Source: Ignatzschineria sp. F8392 (GTDB taxonomy: Bacteria; Pseudomonadota; Gammaproteobacteria; Cardiobacteriales; Wohlfahrtiimonadaceae). From it: a stretch of DNA of 64,000 nt. The notes under the pieces were generated by a model. The model did no database searches, was not told the DNA's origin, and was given only the letters and a program-made list of their open reading frames with translations. Below, piece after piece: positions 30,421-40,313 of the stretch. The DNA lies in assembly GCF_002252045.1 (NCBI RefSeq), contig NZ_NEFF01000007.1, forward strand, positions 1 to 64,000, written 5' to 3'. Within the stretch, counting starts at the first letter, position 1; each line of letters starts with the position of its first letter. The position numbers and the translations under genes are program-made.

Positions 30421-30559
30421 GACTGAACGATTGCCGGATCTCACTATCGCGCTCTTCTAATGATCGCGCGCCGGCAAAGGATCTTTTCTGGCATCTAAAG
30501 ATGCCCACCTGCGGGCATGCAGTAGTAATAAGAACTAAATAGTGAATTTCCGCAGCTCC
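30421..30559. repeat. Structured intergenic repeat, copy 1
   Basis: This segment of about 139 bases recurs 181 bases later with about 92 percent identity. It has a TTGCCGG/CCGGCAA stem (30431-30476), a perfect hairpin GGCATCTAAAGATGCC (30490-30505), and a GCCC/GGGC hairpin with loop ACCTGC. An open frame runs through it on the minus strand, with the repeat's translation conserved, but the position between genes and the palindromes argue for a mobile-repeat or RNA element rather than a gene. Confidence 0.75.
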
Positions 30560-30601
30560 AAAATCTTTATGAATTGAAATAATGAAATAATAAAATAAGA
30601 G

Positions 30602-30740
30602 GGCTGAACGATTGCCGGATCTCACTATCCTGTTCTTCTAATGATCGCACGCCGGCAAGGGATCTTTTCTGGCATCTAAAGATGCCCACCTGCGGGCAGG
30701 AAGTAGTAATAAGAACTAAATAGTGGGCTCCCGCAGCTCC
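30602..30740. repeat. Structured intergenic repeat, copy 2
   Basis: The second copy differs from the first at about 11 positions, mostly outside the two short hairpins, which are identical. Ends are alike (CTGAACGATTGCC at the left, CGCAGCTCC at the right). The spacer between copies is AT-rich. The pair lies upstream of the pyrF leader and downstream of the DnaA-box cluster. Confidence 0.75.
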
Positions 30741-30867
30741 GAGAATGATCTTAGAGCTCCTCTGCTTCTCCTCTGAAAAGAGGGAGATCAATAGTAGAAG
30801 GGGAATCTAACAGCTGAAAATAAGTTATATATAAAACAGTGAGATAGAAATTTTAAAAAGCTCTTTC

Positions 30868-30896
30868 TTTTCAAGTGCTACTTCTAGTGTTAGAAT
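30868..30896 (+). promoter_or_regulatory. Candidate promoter of the pyr leader
   Basis: -35 TTTTCA (30868-30873), a 17-base spacer and -10 TAGAAT (30891-30896) with an upstream TG make an extended -10 promoter, 71 bases before the leader ORF. The -35 is weak. Confidence 0.45.
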
Positions 30897-30966
30897 ATTG
30901 CCAATTTTATGTAGACGAAAATGTCAAAACATCTATAGAGATAGTAAGCAATAAGGAGAGTAGATT

Positions 30967-31014
30967 ATGCAAATGAATAGCATCACCATCTATCGTTCTC
31001 CTTATCTGTTTTAA
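30967..31014 (+). CDS. Candidate pyrimidine leader peptide
   Basis: A 15-residue ORF, MQMNSITIYRSPYLF, follows AAGGAGAG and ends with TAA at 31012. Its last codons are U-rich (TATCTGTTTTAA). The stop is only 3 bases before the terminator hairpin. This matches the principle of the enteric pyrBI and pyrE attenuators, where UTP-dependent polymerase pausing lets a translating ribosome reach and disrupt the terminator. The peptide itself is not similar to PyrL, so the call is inference. Confidence 0.7.
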   Translation: MQMNSITIYRSPYLF

Positions 31015-31017
31015 ATA

Positions 31018-31041
31018 GCCGACAATAGTCGGTTTTTTTTT
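31018..31041 (+). terminator. Attenuator terminator before pyrF
   Basis: CCGAC (31019-31023) and GTCGG (31028-31032) form a short stem with loop AATA, followed by nine T residues (31033-31041). It lies between the leader ORF and pyrF, the position of a premature terminator. Confidence 0.8.
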
Positions 31042-31068
31042 GGAAAAAAGAAAGAAGATAAATCGATA

Positions 31069-31779
31069 ATGACAAAACCTATAATTGCACTAGATTTTCC
31101 AAATTACCTTGAGACAAAGGCTTTTTTGGAGATGATGCCAAAAGAAGAAGAGCTCTATATAAAGATCGGAATGGAACTCTTCTACAATGAAGGGCCGATG
31201 TTAGTAGAAACACTCAAAGCGCGTGGCTATGAGGTCTTTTTAGATCTAAAACTGTACGATATCCCCAACACCGTTAAGAGCGCAATGATCGGCCTTGCAA
31301 AGATGGGCGTTGATATGGTCAATGTGCACGCTGCCGGTGGTAAACGCATGATGGAAGAAGCACTTGAAGGGTTAGAGATTGGAAGTGGTAATGCAAAGCG
31401 CCCACGCCTTATCGCCGTTACTCAATTAACGAGTATGAGTGAAATTGAGATGCAGCGAGAGCAAAATATTCAAACAAGCCTACTCGAATCGGTCATCCAT
31501 TATAGTAAGATTACAAATAACTCAGGTCTCGATGGCGTTGTCTGTTCGGCATTAGAGGCGAAGATGGTTAAAGAGAATACCCGTGAAAGCTTCCTCTGTG
31601 TTACGCCAGGAATTCGTCTCGCATCAGATGCTGCTGATGATCAACGCAGAATTATGACCCCATTTGAAGCGAAGAAAAATGGTGCAAGTTATATCGTTGT
31701 CGGTCGCTCAATCACGCAAGCTAAAGATCCTCTTAAAGCTTATTACACTGTTAAAGAAGAATGGAATAGAACGCTATGA
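31069..31779 (+). CDS. pyrF: Orotidine 5'-phosphate decarboxylase
   Basis: PyrF makes UMP from OMP. The 236-residue product has the catalytic DxKxxD pattern (Asp59, Lys61, Asp64 in [13 protein letters not shown]), [16 protein letters not shown], and the phosphate-binding [18 protein letters not shown]. It is translationally coupled to pyrE by a 4-base ATGA overlap, so the last two steps of UMP synthesis are in one operon under the leader at 30967-31041. Confidence 0.96.
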   Translation: MTKPIIALDFPNYLETKAFLEMMPKEEELYIKIGMELFYNEGPMLVETLKARGYEVFLDLKLYDIPNTVKSAMIGLAKMGVDMVNVHAAGGKRMMEEALEGLEIGSGNAKRPRLIAVTQLTSMSEIEMQREQNIQTSLLESVIHYSKITNNSGLDGVVCSALEAKMVKENTRESFLCVTPGIRLASDAADDQRRIMTPFEAKKNGASYIVVGRSITQAKDPLKAYYTVKEEWNRTL

Positions 31780-32414
31780 TGAAAACAAATGTTGCACATG
31801 ATGTCGCTGAAGCACTTCTCTCAATTGATGCTGTTTCACTCTCTCCACAAAAGCCATTTACCTGGGCTTCAGGTTTAAAATCGCCGATCTACTGTGATAA
31901 TCGTTTAATTGTTAGTTATCCCGCCGTTCGTAAATTTATCTCAAAAAATCTTATTGAATTGATTCGAGAGAAATTCCCAGAAGCGGAAGTTGTCGCCGGC
32001 ACCGCAACAGCTGGTATCCCTCATGCTTCATGGGTCAGCGCTGTCTTAGAAAAACCGATGGTCTATGTTCGTAGCTCCCCCAAAAAACATGGTCGCGGTA
32101 ATATGATTGAGGGAATTATCAAACCAGGGCAGAAAGTGGTGATTGTTGAAGATCTCATCTCTACCGGTGGAAGCTCTATTACTTGTGCTCACGCACTTAG
32201 AGAAGCTGGCGCGGATGTATTAGGGGTTGCGGCAATCTTCTCGTACGAGTTACCTATTGCAGATGAAAACTTTAAACGTGAAAACCTGCGCCATGCAACG
32301 CTCAGTAACTACCCGGCATTAGTCGAAACAGCCCTTGCTAAAAATATTATTAATGAAGAGGAACGCCTTGCTCTAACTGAATGGAATAAAGATCCTAGCA
32401 GTTGGGGTAAATAG
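31776..32414 (+). CDS. pyrE: Orotate phosphoribosyltransferase
   Basis: PyrE joins orotate and PRPP to OMP, the substrate of PyrF. The 212-residue protein has [18 protein letters not shown], a [18 protein letters not shown] loop and the PRPP motif [14 protein letters not shown]. The start is one of two consecutive ATGs (31776 or 31779). The downstream DUF1622 gene follows after 21 bases and is probably cotranscribed. Confidence 0.96.
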   Translation: MMKTNVAHDVAEALLSIDAVSLSPQKPFTWASGLKSPIYCDNRLIVSYPAVRKFISKNLIELIREKFPEAEVVAGTATAGIPHASWVSAVLEKPMVYVRSSPKKHGRGNMIEGIIKPGQKVVIVEDLISTGGSSITCAHALREAGADVLGVAAIFSYELPIADENFKRENLRHATLSNYPALVETALAKNIINEEERLALTEWNKDPSSWGK

Positions 32415-32435
32415 TCATCTTTATGGAGTAACTTT

Positions 32436-32834
32436 ATGACGTTTCACTCTCTTGAATGGGCCGTTGAGCTCTTAGTCGATATCCTCAATGGATTCTCTAT
32501 TCTTGTACTATTGATTGGTGTTATTAAAGCTGCTTTCGGCTTTATTAGAAATGAGTGTTCAAGGGAAGATCGATTTGCGATTGCCCAGAAAAATAATGGG
32601 ATTAAGGTCTATCTCGGATCCTATATCCTCCTAAGCCTCGAAATTCTAATCGCCTCCGATATTATTGAGACAATTATGAATCCTTCGATCGATGATATGT
32701 TAATCCTCGGCGGCATTGTGGTCATTCGAACAGCAATCTCCTACTTCTTAGGCAAAGAGATCGAAGCAGGTAATGCGGAAAGAGAGGAAGCTGCACATCA
32801 GAAAAAAGAGGAGAGAGCAGAGAGAGAATCATAA
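32436..32834 (+). CDS. DUF1622 family membrane protein
   Basis: The 132-residue protein has three hydrophobic segments (about 12-38, 62-82 and 88-108) and a charged C-terminal tail rich in Glu and Lys. GSYILLSLEILIASDIIETI and ILGGIVVIRTAISYFLGKEI are characteristic of DUF1622. No function is known for the family. It follows pyrE closely and ends with a strong terminator, so it appears to be the third gene of the pyr operon. Confidence 0.8.
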   Translation: MTFHSLEWAVELLVDILNGFSILVLLIGVIKAAFGFIRNECSREDRFAIAQKNNGIKVYLGSYILLSLEILIASDIIETIMNPSIDDMLILGGIVVIRTAISYFLGKEIEAGNAEREEAAHQKKEERAERES

Positions 32835-32898
32835 AATATCCCAACTCAAGCTCTATCAATTGATCGATTGATCGATTAATCTACTTAACGATCATGAC

Positions 32899-32934
32899 AA
32901 TACCTTAAGGTTAAAGATCTTAAGGTATTTTTTT
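32899..32934 (+). terminator. Terminator of the pyrFE-DUF1622 operon
   Basis: AATACCTTAAG (32899-32909) and CTTAAGGTATT (32919-32929) form an 11-base stem with a 9-base loop followed by a T-run to 32934. Confidence 0.88.
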
Positions 32935-32983
32935 GCAAAAAAAGAGATAAGATCAATCGATGAGTCAATCATTAAAAAGTCAT

Positions 32984-33008
32984 AAAAAAAAAGCTCGGCA
33001 AGCCGAGC
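32984..33008 (-). terminator. Terminator facing the prpD transcript
   Basis: GCTCGG (32993-32998) and CCGAGC (33003-33008) form a compact stem with loop CAAG; the A-run 32984-32992 gives a U-tract on the minus strand. It is 270 bases after prpD. A weaker hairpin AGGAGAGA/TCTCTCCCTCCT lies nearer, at about 33141-33166. Confidence 0.7.
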
Positions 33009-33281
33009 AAAGATCTTCATATTGAAGGAGAAATGATCACAGAGTGATCTATTTTCAAGAAGTAATCTACTATTAAGATTTCCCTCTAGAGATCTCTCTT
33101 TAGGGAGTTTTAAAGTAGATCACACCTGAAACTTGTAAGAAGGAGAGATTCATTCTCTCCCTCCTTATTTTTAATAACTTCTAATAATCTCTAATAACTA
33201 TCAACGAGCATCAATGACAATCAATGACAATCAATGATAGTTACTCTTCATAACTGAAAATAGAGCGAGGTGAGATGATAT

Positions 33282-34724
33282 TTAGATCACATAGAGATCA
33301 ACATATTCATTAACCGGCATCTCCCAGAGTGCATCACGATCTAAGGAGATCTCTAAAATTGCTTTTTGCTGTTTTGCAGGGAATCTACGCGCTAAGTTAC
33401 GCTTAAACTTCTCAACAAGAACCGGCATTCCCTCTTCACGACGACGCGCATGGCCGATCGGATACTCCACAACAACTTCATCAAGTTTTGTGCCATCTTT
33501 TAGCGTGATCGTTAAACCATTTGCAATCGAGCGCTTCTCTGGATCGAAGTAATCTTTTGTAAATTGAGGATCTTCCTGACAGATGATTCGATCTCTCAAC
33601 GCGTCAATACGTGGATCTTTAGCAATATCATCCTCATAGTCACTTGCTGTCAAACGACCAAAGATTAAGGGGACAGCGACCATATATTGAATACAGTGAT
33701 CTCGATCTGCCGGATTATTAAGTGGCCCTTTCTTATCAATAATCCTAATACATGCTTCATGCGTTCTAATATCGATACGCTCAATATCATCTGAGCTCTT
33801 GCCTAATTCATCGAGACGTTTTTTAAGCGTCATTGCCGCTTCAACAGCCGTTTGGGAGTGAAATTCAGCAGGGTAAGAGATCTTAAAGAGAACATTCTCC
33901 ATCACATAAGTGCCATAATCACGCTGAAATTGGAAAGGCTTCCCTTCAAATAAGACATCATAAAAGCCCCATACTTTTGCCGTTAATGCAGTGGGATAAC
34001 CCATCTCCCCTTTCTGCGCCATTAAATTGAGACGCACAGCTCTCGAAGTTGCATCTCCAGCCGCCCATGATTTACGTGAGCCAGTATTAGGCGCATGGCG
34101 ATAGGTTCGCAGTGATTGACCATCAACAAATGCCAGTGACAGAGCATTAAGAGCTTCCTCTTCACTTAAGCCTAACAACTCTGAAATAACGGCTGTAGAG
34201 GCCACTTTTACTAAGATAACATGGTCTAATCCTACCCGATTGAAAGCATTTTCAAGTGCAATACAGCCCTGAATCTCATGCGCTTTAATCATCGCTGTTA
34301 AAACTGCTTTCATTGTTAATGGCTTCTTTCCTGAAGCCACAGCAACACGAGAGAGCCAATCAGCAACGGCTAATATTCCGCCAAGATTATCGGAAGGATG
34401 CCCCCACTCAGCAGCGAGCCAAGTATCATTAAAATCTAACCAACGAACCATTGCCCCAATATCGAAAGCCGCTTGAACAGGGTCTAACTGAAACTGCGTT
34501 CCGGGAACTTTTGCACCATGAGGAACGACCGTTCCGGGCACAATAGGTCCTAAAAGTTTAGTACATTCAGGATAATCGAGTGCTTCAAGCCCACAGCCTA
34601 AAGTATCGATTAGACAATATTGCGCAATTTGATAAGCCAAATCTGACTTGATCTCATAGTTACGAACGTAATCGACAATATCGACTAAGACCTGATCAAA
34701 TTTAACTTCTCTCTCTTTAGACAT
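33282..34724 (-). CDS. prpD: 2-methylcitrate dehydratase PrpD
   Basis: PrpD dehydrates 2-methylcitrate in propionate breakdown. The 480-residue product matches the MmgE/PrpD family, with [75 protein letters not shown] and [15 protein letters not shown]. It is the last gene of prpB-prpC-prpD, but a 400-base structured gap separates it from prpC, so its expression may be partly independent. Confidence 0.95.
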   Translation of the reverse strand: MSKEREVKFDQVLVDIVDYVRNYEIKSDLAYQIAQYCLIDTLGCGLEALDYPECTKLLGPIVPGTVVPHGAKVPGTQFQLDPVQAAFDIGAMVRWLDFNDTWLAAEWGHPSDNLGGILAVADWLSRVAVASGKKPLTMKAVLTAMIKAHEIQGCIALENAFNRVGLDHVILVKVASTAVISELLGLSEEEALNALSLAFVDGQSLRTYRHAPNTGSRKSWAAGDATSRAVRLNLMAQKGEMGYPTALTAKVWGFYDVLFEGKPFQFQRDYGTYVMENVLFKISYPAEFHSQTAVEAAMTLKKRLDELGKSSDDIERIDIRTHEACIRIIDKKGPLNNPADRDHCIQYMVAVPLIFGRLTASDYEDDIAKDPRIDALRDRIICQEDPQFTKDYFDPEKRSIANGLTITLKDGTKLDEVVVEYPIGHARRREEGMPVLVEKFKRNLARRFPAKQQKAILEISLDRDALWEMPVNEYVDLYVI

Positions 34725-34998
34725 AGATATATCTCCTATTTTTAGATGATTAATAATTAAATGACTAATAATTAAATGAACTTAACGAATAGTTTATAAA
34801 CAATGAATAGGTAATCGGTGGGGTATTAGCGGTAATTCAATAGATGGCTTATGGGCTACTTATCTACTTATAAGGGACTTATCAATCATTAAAATGATCC
34901 ACAATATGTATGGGTCATTGTAGAGATTGATAAATGATGATCGGATTAAATCCATTACTCCGATCTAAAAGATTCGAAATAGAGATAAGGTCTTAGAG

Positions 34999-35097
34999 AA
35001 AGAGTATGGAGCATTGCTGTAATCATAGGTATCTCTCTACCCCCGCATGAGTACACCTATGGGTATGAATCATACAGGACATCACTCCATACTCTTT
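34999..35097 (-). ncRNA. Branched structured RNA element between prpC and prpD
   Basis: A 13-base outer stem pairs AAAGAGTATGGAG (34999-35011) with CTCCATACTCTTT (35085-35097). Inside lie CATAGGT/ACCTATG (35024-35030 with 35055-35061) and GTATGA/TCATAC (35063-35068 with 35070-35075). The whole forms a three-way junction of about 99 bases beginning 25 bases after the prpC stop on the minus strand. No U-tract follows, so it is not a standard terminator. It could be a processing or stability element, a regulatory RNA domain, or a mobile repeat. Confidence 0.5.
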
Positions 35098-35122
35098 TAT
35101 CAATGAACCGCCTATTTCAAAT

Positions 35123-36280
35123 CTACTCTCTCTCTGAAATGGGGATAAATTGGAGCTCTTCAGGGCCGGTATATTGAGCCCCTGGGCGAATAATCTTATT
35201 ATCTTTTCGTTGCTCTAAAATATGTGCTGCCCATCCTGCCGACCGGGAGATTACAAAAAGAGGTGTAAACATCGCAGTTGGAACCCCCATCATGTGGTAA
35301 GAGACCGCTGAGAACCAATCGAGATTGGGGAACATATTTTTATGATTTTGCATCACATCCTCGATACGATCAGCAATATCGTACATGCGCATTGTTCCCG
35401 CTTCTTGAGAGAGATCGTAGGAGATCCGTTTAATGACCTCGTGACGTGGATCGGCAACCGTATAAACAGGGTGACCAAAGCCAATAACAATCTCACGATT
35501 GGCTAAACGCTCAAGAATATCAGCTTCCGCTTCATCAGGAGAGTCATAGCGCTGCTGAATATCGAAAGCTACCTCATTTGCGCCGCCATGTTTAGGTCCT
35601 CTCAATGCCCCAATCGCACCGGTAATTGCAGAGTAGATATCGGAGTTCGTTCCGGCAATTACCCTTGCGGTAAAGGTCGATGCATTAAATTCATGTTCTG
35701 CATAGAGAATAAGCGAAGCATGCATCGCTTTAACCCACGATTTTTTAGGGCGCTTGCCATGGAGTAGATGTAGGAAGTAACCGCCGATAGAATCCTCTTT
35801 ACTCTCTAGCTCAATACGGACACCATTATGGCTATAGTGATACCAATAGAGCAGCATTGAGCTCAGTGAAGCGATCAAGCGATCGGCAATATCTTTTGCA
35901 CCTGCGGTATTGTGATCATCCTTTTCAGGAGAGATACAACCTAATAGGGAGACACCCGTTCGTAAAACATCCATCGGATGAACAGACATCGGTAAGGTCT
36001 CTAATGCTTTACGCATAGAGACAGGGAGTCCTCTTAATGCTTGCAGTTTCTCTTTATAGAGGCGCAACTCACTCTCATTGGGAAGCTTCCCATGAATTAA
36101 GAGATGGGCCACCTCTTCAAACTCACAATTCTCAGCAAGATCGAGAATATTGTACCCTCGATAATGGAGCTCATTACCATTTCGACCAACGGTACAGAGT
36201 TCGGTGGTTCCAGCGATAGTGCCGGAAAGAGCAACAGATTTTTTTGGGCGAAAAGTGCCGGACGCATTCTGAGTCGTCAT
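35123..36280 (-). CDS. prpC: 2-methylcitrate synthase PrpC
   Basis: PrpC condenses propionyl-CoA with oxaloacetate. The 385-residue length and absence of the long N-terminal domain distinguish it from gltA at 7.6-8.9 kb. It has [54 protein letters not shown] and the catalytic [19 protein letters not shown]. It sits 119 bases after prpB in the operon. Confidence 0.95.
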   Translation of the reverse strand: MTTQNASGTFRPKKSVALSGTIAGTTELCTVGRNGNELHYRGYNILDLAENCEFEEVAHLLIHGKLPNESELRLYKEKLQALRGLPVSMRKALETLPMSVHPMDVLRTGVSLLGCISPEKDDHNTAGAKDIADRLIASLSSMLLYWYHYSHNGVRIELESKEDSIGGYFLHLLHGKRPKKSWVKAMHASLILYAEHEFNASTFTARVIAGTNSDIYSAITGAIGALRGPKHGGANEVAFDIQQRYDSPDEAEADILERLANREIVIGFGHPVYTVADPRHEVIKRISYDLSQEAGTMRMYDIADRIEDVMQNHKNMFPNLDWFSAVSYHMMGVPTAMFTPLFVISRSAGWAAHILEQRKDNKIIRPGAQYTGPEELQFIPISERE

Positions 36281-36399
36281 TTTTTCCTCCTAGGAATTCT
36301 CTTTATATAGGTGATTAATTTTTACAGTGCTACAGCTCTACCGTGTAACTCACAGATCGGTAGATTTATTATTGTTTTTTACTGTTTTCTCTGTTTTTA

Positions 36400-37284
36400 C
36401 TACTTTTTTGATGCAAAGAGCTGATCGAGCTGCTTTTCATAATCGTAGTAACGAATACTCTGGTAGAGTTCGTCACGTGTCTGCATCATAGGGAGGAGAC
36501 TCTTTTGAGTTCCTTCTTTGCGAATGGTGTTATACACAGTTTCTGCCGCCTTATTCATCGCTCGGAAAGCTGAGAGCGGATAGAGCGCAATAGCAATGCC
36601 CACGCTTCTGAGCTCATCGAGTGTAAATAGGGGTGTTTGGCCAAATTCAGTAATGTTCGCAAGAACTGGAACATTAACCTTTGATGTAAAATCGCGATAA
36701 GTAGGTAATTCTGTTACCGCTTCAGGGAAGAGCGCATCAGCACCTGCTTCAATATAAGCTGCCGCTCGCTCTAAAGAGGCTTCTAACCCCTCTACTGCAA
36801 GCGCATCGGTACGCGCAATAATCATAAAATTGGGATCTGTCTTCGCATCAACGGCTGCTTTTATACGATCAACCATCTCCTCTTTAGAGACAATCTCCTT
36901 ATTAGGACGATGACCACAACGTTTTGCACCCACCTGATCTTCAATATGTAATCCAGCAGCACCCGCCTTAATAAAAGACTTCACAGTACGCGCCATATTG
37001 AAGGCTGAGGTTCCAAATCCGATATCAGCATCTGCAATTAAGGGAAGATCGGTGACATTGGTAATACGATCAATATCGATCAACACATCTTGCAACGTCG
37101 TAATTCCAAGATCTGGAATACCCAATGATCCTGCCGCTACACCACCCCCTGAAAGATAGATCGATTTAAAACCTGCTCTTTCAGCTAACAAGGCGTGGTT
37201 GGCATTGATCACCCCCATTAATTGAAGGGGAGATTCCTCTTTTAATGCTTCTCGAAATCTCTCACCTGCTGTTTTCATGCTCAT
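36400..37284 (-). CDS. prpB: 2-methylisocitrate lyase PrpB
   Basis: PrpB splits 2-methylisocitrate to pyruvate and succinate. The 294-residue product has the catalytic KRCGH motif ([15 protein letters not shown]), [18 protein letters not shown] at the N terminus and [12 protein letters not shown] for metal binding. AAGGAGAG precedes the ATG at 37284. It is the first gene of the operon. No prpR regulator or prpE ligase is seen in the 1-kb upstream region, so control is unknown. Confidence 0.96.
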   Translation of the reverse strand: MSMKTAGERFREALKEESPLQLMGVINANHALLAERAGFKSIYLSGGGVAAGSLGIPDLGITTLQDVLIDIDRITNVTDLPLIADADIGFGTSAFNMARTVKSFIKAGAAGLHIEDQVGAKRCGHRPNKEIVSKEEMVDRIKAAVDAKTDPNFMIIARTDALAVEGLEASLERAAAYIEAGADALFPEAVTELPTYRDFTSKVNVPVLANITEFGQTPLFTLDELRSVGIAIALYPLSAFRAMNKAAETVYNTIRKEGTQKSLLPMMQTRDELYQSIRYYDYEKQLDQLFASKK

Positions 37285-38318
37285 TACAACTCTCCTTTGG
37301 TTTCTTCTACATCATGGTTAAAATTAAGATCCTTTCTTGTAGTTAATCGCTCTCTAGAGCGATCTTAATCCTCTATTAAATCTTCCTGCAACAGGTTATC
37401 TACAGCAATATCTGTTACATCTTTATTTGTCAGAGTGAGGAGCGCTATCACCAGTGTCAATTGAGAGTCGTGAATCATGATTGATGATTAGAAAGAGTAG
37501 TTGAGAGCAGATTAAATTATATTTATATATATATTTTACATATGCTGTATATCAATTATCGCTTTCAAAGAGGCCATTCTCTACTAGAAAATAGCCCACT
37601 CTTTTTATTCCAACTCTATTGAAATATCCTTAAATAGATTCTGATTTTATTCTCAAAATAATGAGATATTGATCACTTTCGATTATTTTCGATTAACTCT
37701 GATTAATTCTGATTAATTTCTTAAGCTTCCTTCTGGTAAAGGAATCTCTTCAATCAATCACTCCTTTGCTCTTTTTTTATTTCCATATCCTTAAATACAA
37801 CATAGCAAAGCGGAATAGCGTTTCCCAAATTATAAAATCACTTTTTGCGCTTTTTTTACTCTAAAAAAACAAAAAAATCTCTCAAAATAGCCATTAATAG
37901 CCTTTTTTGAGAGATCTGTTTTTTTATATATTTTTTTACAACAAAGGGAAACTTTTTACAAAAAGTTTGCAATGTGATCAATTAACAGTCAAATCGATTG
38001 ATTTATTATTAAAAGATGATCTAAGAAAAAGAGCTTTCTATCTTATCTCTTTTATGCGTATCGGGTAACGCTTCATCCCTCTTCTCTTTTTCACCGAAAT
38101 TCATTTTTAAATAGCGTTAAAATTGAGTTAAATAATCGGCAATAACAGGATTAGATGAAAGATTAATTCAATAATCTTTTTATTTAATCAATATTAAAAA
38201 AGTATCGAAATAGGGAGAAAAGCAACTTTCAATCAACTTTCAATCGACTTCTCATCAATTTTAGTGTTTTTTTAGTTAACCTTTAGAGCATCTTTAACAA
38301 GATGACTCAGATAACTCT
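37285..38318. other. 1-kb AT-rich intergenic region upstream of prpB
   Basis: This is the second-longest gene-free stretch. It contains a hairpin ATCGCTCT/AGAGCGAT (37346-37353 with 37356-37363) flanked by a longer ATTAAGAT/ATCTTAAT pairing, in the likely prp leader, and a terminator-like hairpin at 37877-37915. No credible ORF or tRNA was found. The prp promoter and operator must lie here, but I could not define them. Confidence 0.4.
37877..37924. terminator. Bidirectional terminator-like hairpin
   Basis: ATCTCTCAAAA (37877-37887) pairs with TTTTGAGAGAT (37905-37915); A-runs precede and a T-run (37918-37924) follows. On the minus strand it would end a queF transcript about 400 bases after the stop. 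Confidence 0.6.
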
Positions 38319-38789
38319 TTAAAATTGAAAATTTGCTAAGCGCTGAGTGGCGACCGCTTCCCATTGAGTTCCTGCTTTTCCATAATTAGCATATGGATGG
38401 ATCGAGATTCCACCTCGAGGCGTAAATTCCCCGCGTACCTCAATATAGAGCGGATCCATCAATTTAATAAGATCATCCATAATAATATTGACGCAATCTT
38501 CATGAAATGAGCCATGATTTCTAAAACTAAAGAGGTAGAGTTTTAGTGATTTGCTCTCCACCATCTCAATTGTTGGGACATAAGAGATATAGATTGTCGC
38601 GAAATCGGGTTGATTTGTCATCGGACAGAGCGTTGTAAATTCAGGACAATGAAAATTGACAAAGTACTCTCTATCGGGATGCGCATTTTTAAATGTCTCT
38701 AAAATTTGGGGCGTATATTCAGTAGGATAGATCGTTGCTTGGTTACCTAATAGGGTTAAATTTTCTAATTGCTCTTTCTTATTACTCAT
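38319..38789 (-). CDS. queF: NADPH-dependent preQ0 reductase QueF
   Basis: QueF reduces 7-cyano-7-deazaguanine to preQ1 for queuosine in tRNA. The 156-residue unimodular form has [16 protein letters not shown] with Cys55 and Asp62 at the same numbering as the B. subtilis catalytic residues, and [22 protein letters not shown] for substrate and NADPH binding. A preQ1-I riboswitch overlaps its ribosome binding site, consistent with product feedback. Confidence 0.95.
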   Translation of the reverse strand: MSNKKEQLENLTLLGNQATIYPTEYTPQILETFKNAHPDREYFVNFHCPEFTTLCPMTNQPDFATIYISYVPTIEMVESKSLKLYLFSFRNHGSFHEDCVNIIMDDLIKLMDPLYIEVRGEFTPRGGISIHPYANYGKAGTQWEAVATQRLANFQF

Positions 38790-38796
38790 TATTCAT

Positions 38797-38832
38797 TCCT
38801 AGTTTTTTCATGTGGGATGGTTGCGAACCACA
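38797..38832 (-). ncRNA. preQ1-I riboswitch of queF
   Basis: On the minus strand, stem TGTGG (38832-38828) pairs with CCACA (38815-38811), closing a loop that begins TTCGCAACC and ends ATC before CCC. An A-rich tail with AAAAAACTAGGA follows, the pseudoknot-forming tail of the class I aptamer. The tail carries the AGGA Shine-Dalgarno of queF, so ligand binding would block translation. The match to the known aptamer consensus, and its gene, make this a confident call. Confidence 0.9.
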
Positions 38833-39073
38833 GTTAATTTGAAGGGCAATAATAACATTGTGACTCTAAAAGAGAAATTATTTGAATGAATAGAGGGAAA
38901 ATCAAAGACCTTTCCCTTACTGGTCAATTAAGCGCAGATCTATTGACGCCCTCTTCTCATAATTCAACTAGCCTTCTGCAAAAATGGCGGCTTTTTTATC
39001 AGTTCAAGTAAGATCTTGCTATAATATTTTCCGTTTTAATCTCCCCCTCCTACTCATTCAGAAAGGATCTTTT

Positions 39074-40288
39074 ATGCAACAGCAGACACAGGTTCCGATT
39101 ATCAAAAAAGGTGATCGGAAGACATTACTCGCCTCCACATTAGGCTATGCCATGGATGGCCTTGATATTATGATTCTCGCCTTTGCGATGATTCTTATTA
39201 AAGCAGAATTTGGATTAACAGATGCCGAAGGTGGCATGATTCAGACCATCACCTTAATAGGAACGGTCATCGGTGGTATCTTCTTTGGAATGCTAGCAGA
39301 TAAGTTTGGACGCGTTCGTGTATTTAACTGGACGATTCTCCTCTTTTCGATCTTTACCGGGCTTGCGGCAATCTCAACAAGCGCTGAGATGTTTACCATC
39401 TTCCGCTTTATCGCCGGCTTAGGTTTAGGGGGAGAGTTTGGTATCGGCATGACATTGGTAGCAGAAACATGGCCGGCACATAAGCGTTCACGCGCAACTG
39501 CGGTAGTCGCGATCGGCTTCCAGGTAGGAATCGTCTTAGCGGCATTAGTAAGTCTCCTCTCACCCTATATCGGTTGGCATGGAATGTTCCTTATTGGCGC
39601 ACTCCCGGCACTTTTAGTCTGGTGGACTCGTCGAAATCTTAATGAGCCAGAGATCTGGTTACAAGTAAAACGGGAAAATCGGAATAAAATATCGATCAAA
39701 CCTCTCTTTAAAGATTCGCGCACAACATTGACCACTATTGGGCTCATTATTGCCACCAGTGTCCAAAACTTTGGTTTTCACGGCATTATGATCTGGATGC
39801 CGATGATGTTGGCTAAAGAGCATAACTTTACGCTCTCAGGAACCTTCTTCTGGACCATTATTACAACCATTGGAATGGTTATCGGAACACTCACTTTTGG
39901 CGCAACTTCAGATAAAATTGGGCGCCGTCCAACTTATATCTTCTTTCTTTTAGTGAGTGCGGCTTTTGTCTGGATCTATTTCCAACAATCAAATTACTAC
40001 GTCTTAATGTTCTTAGGGGCAGTTTTAGGATTCTTCGTCAATGGCATGATGGGCGGTTACGGTGCGCTACTTTCTGAACATTATCCAACGGAAGCTCGCT
40101 CTTCTGCGCAAAATATTATCTTCAATTTAGGGCGAGGAATTGCGGGATTTGCACCTGTTATTATCGGAACATTAGCGATGAAGCATGATATTAGCTACGC
40201 TTTAAGCCTTATCTCCGGTGTCTACCTCCTCTCTGCGCTCTCCTTTATCTTCTTAATTCCCGAGACAAAAGGAAAAATTCTCGATTAG
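39074..40288 (+). CDS. MFS transporter (AAHS-type organic acid carrier)
   Basis: The 404-residue protein has 12 predicted helices and the MFS motif GMLADKFGRVRVFNW after helix 2. GYAMDGLDIMILAFAM near the start and RFIAGLGLGGEFGIGMTLVAETWP resemble the aromatic acid:H+ and sialate/benzoate symporter group. The ATG at 39074 follows AGAAAGGATC and removes an unlikely 30-residue extension. It is divergent from queF. The substrate is not predictable. Confidence 0.88.
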   Translation: MQQQTQVPIIKKGDRKTLLASTLGYAMDGLDIMILAFAMILIKAEFGLTDAEGGMIQTITLIGTVIGGIFFGMLADKFGRVRVFNWTILLFSIFTGLAAISTSAEMFTIFRFIAGLGLGGEFGIGMTLVAETWPAHKRSRATAVVAIGFQVGIVLAALVSLLSPYIGWHGMFLIGALPALLVWWTRRNLNEPEIWLQVKRENRNKISIKPLFKDSRTTLTTIGLIIATSVQNFGFHGIMIWMPMMLAKEHNFTLSGTFFWTIITTIGMVIGTLTFGATSDKIGRRPTYIFFLLVSAAFVWIYFQQSNYYVLMFLGAVLGFFVNGMMGGYGALLSEHYPTEARSSAQNIIFNLGRGIAGFAPVIIGTLAMKHDISYALSLISGVYLLSALSFIFLIPETKGKILD

Positions 40289-40313
40289 GACTCTCTTTAC
40301 GATCGGCATCAAC

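Noticed and set aside
30371-30791. Two minus-strand ORFs (84 and 74 codons) with similar translations
   Set aside because: They run through the duplicated structured element; similarity reflects the DNA repeat, with no RBS and no protein-like composition, so I do not call them genes.
34999-35097. Intrinsic terminator for prpC
   Set aside because: No U-tract follows the stem and the loop is large and branched; listed as a structured RNA instead.
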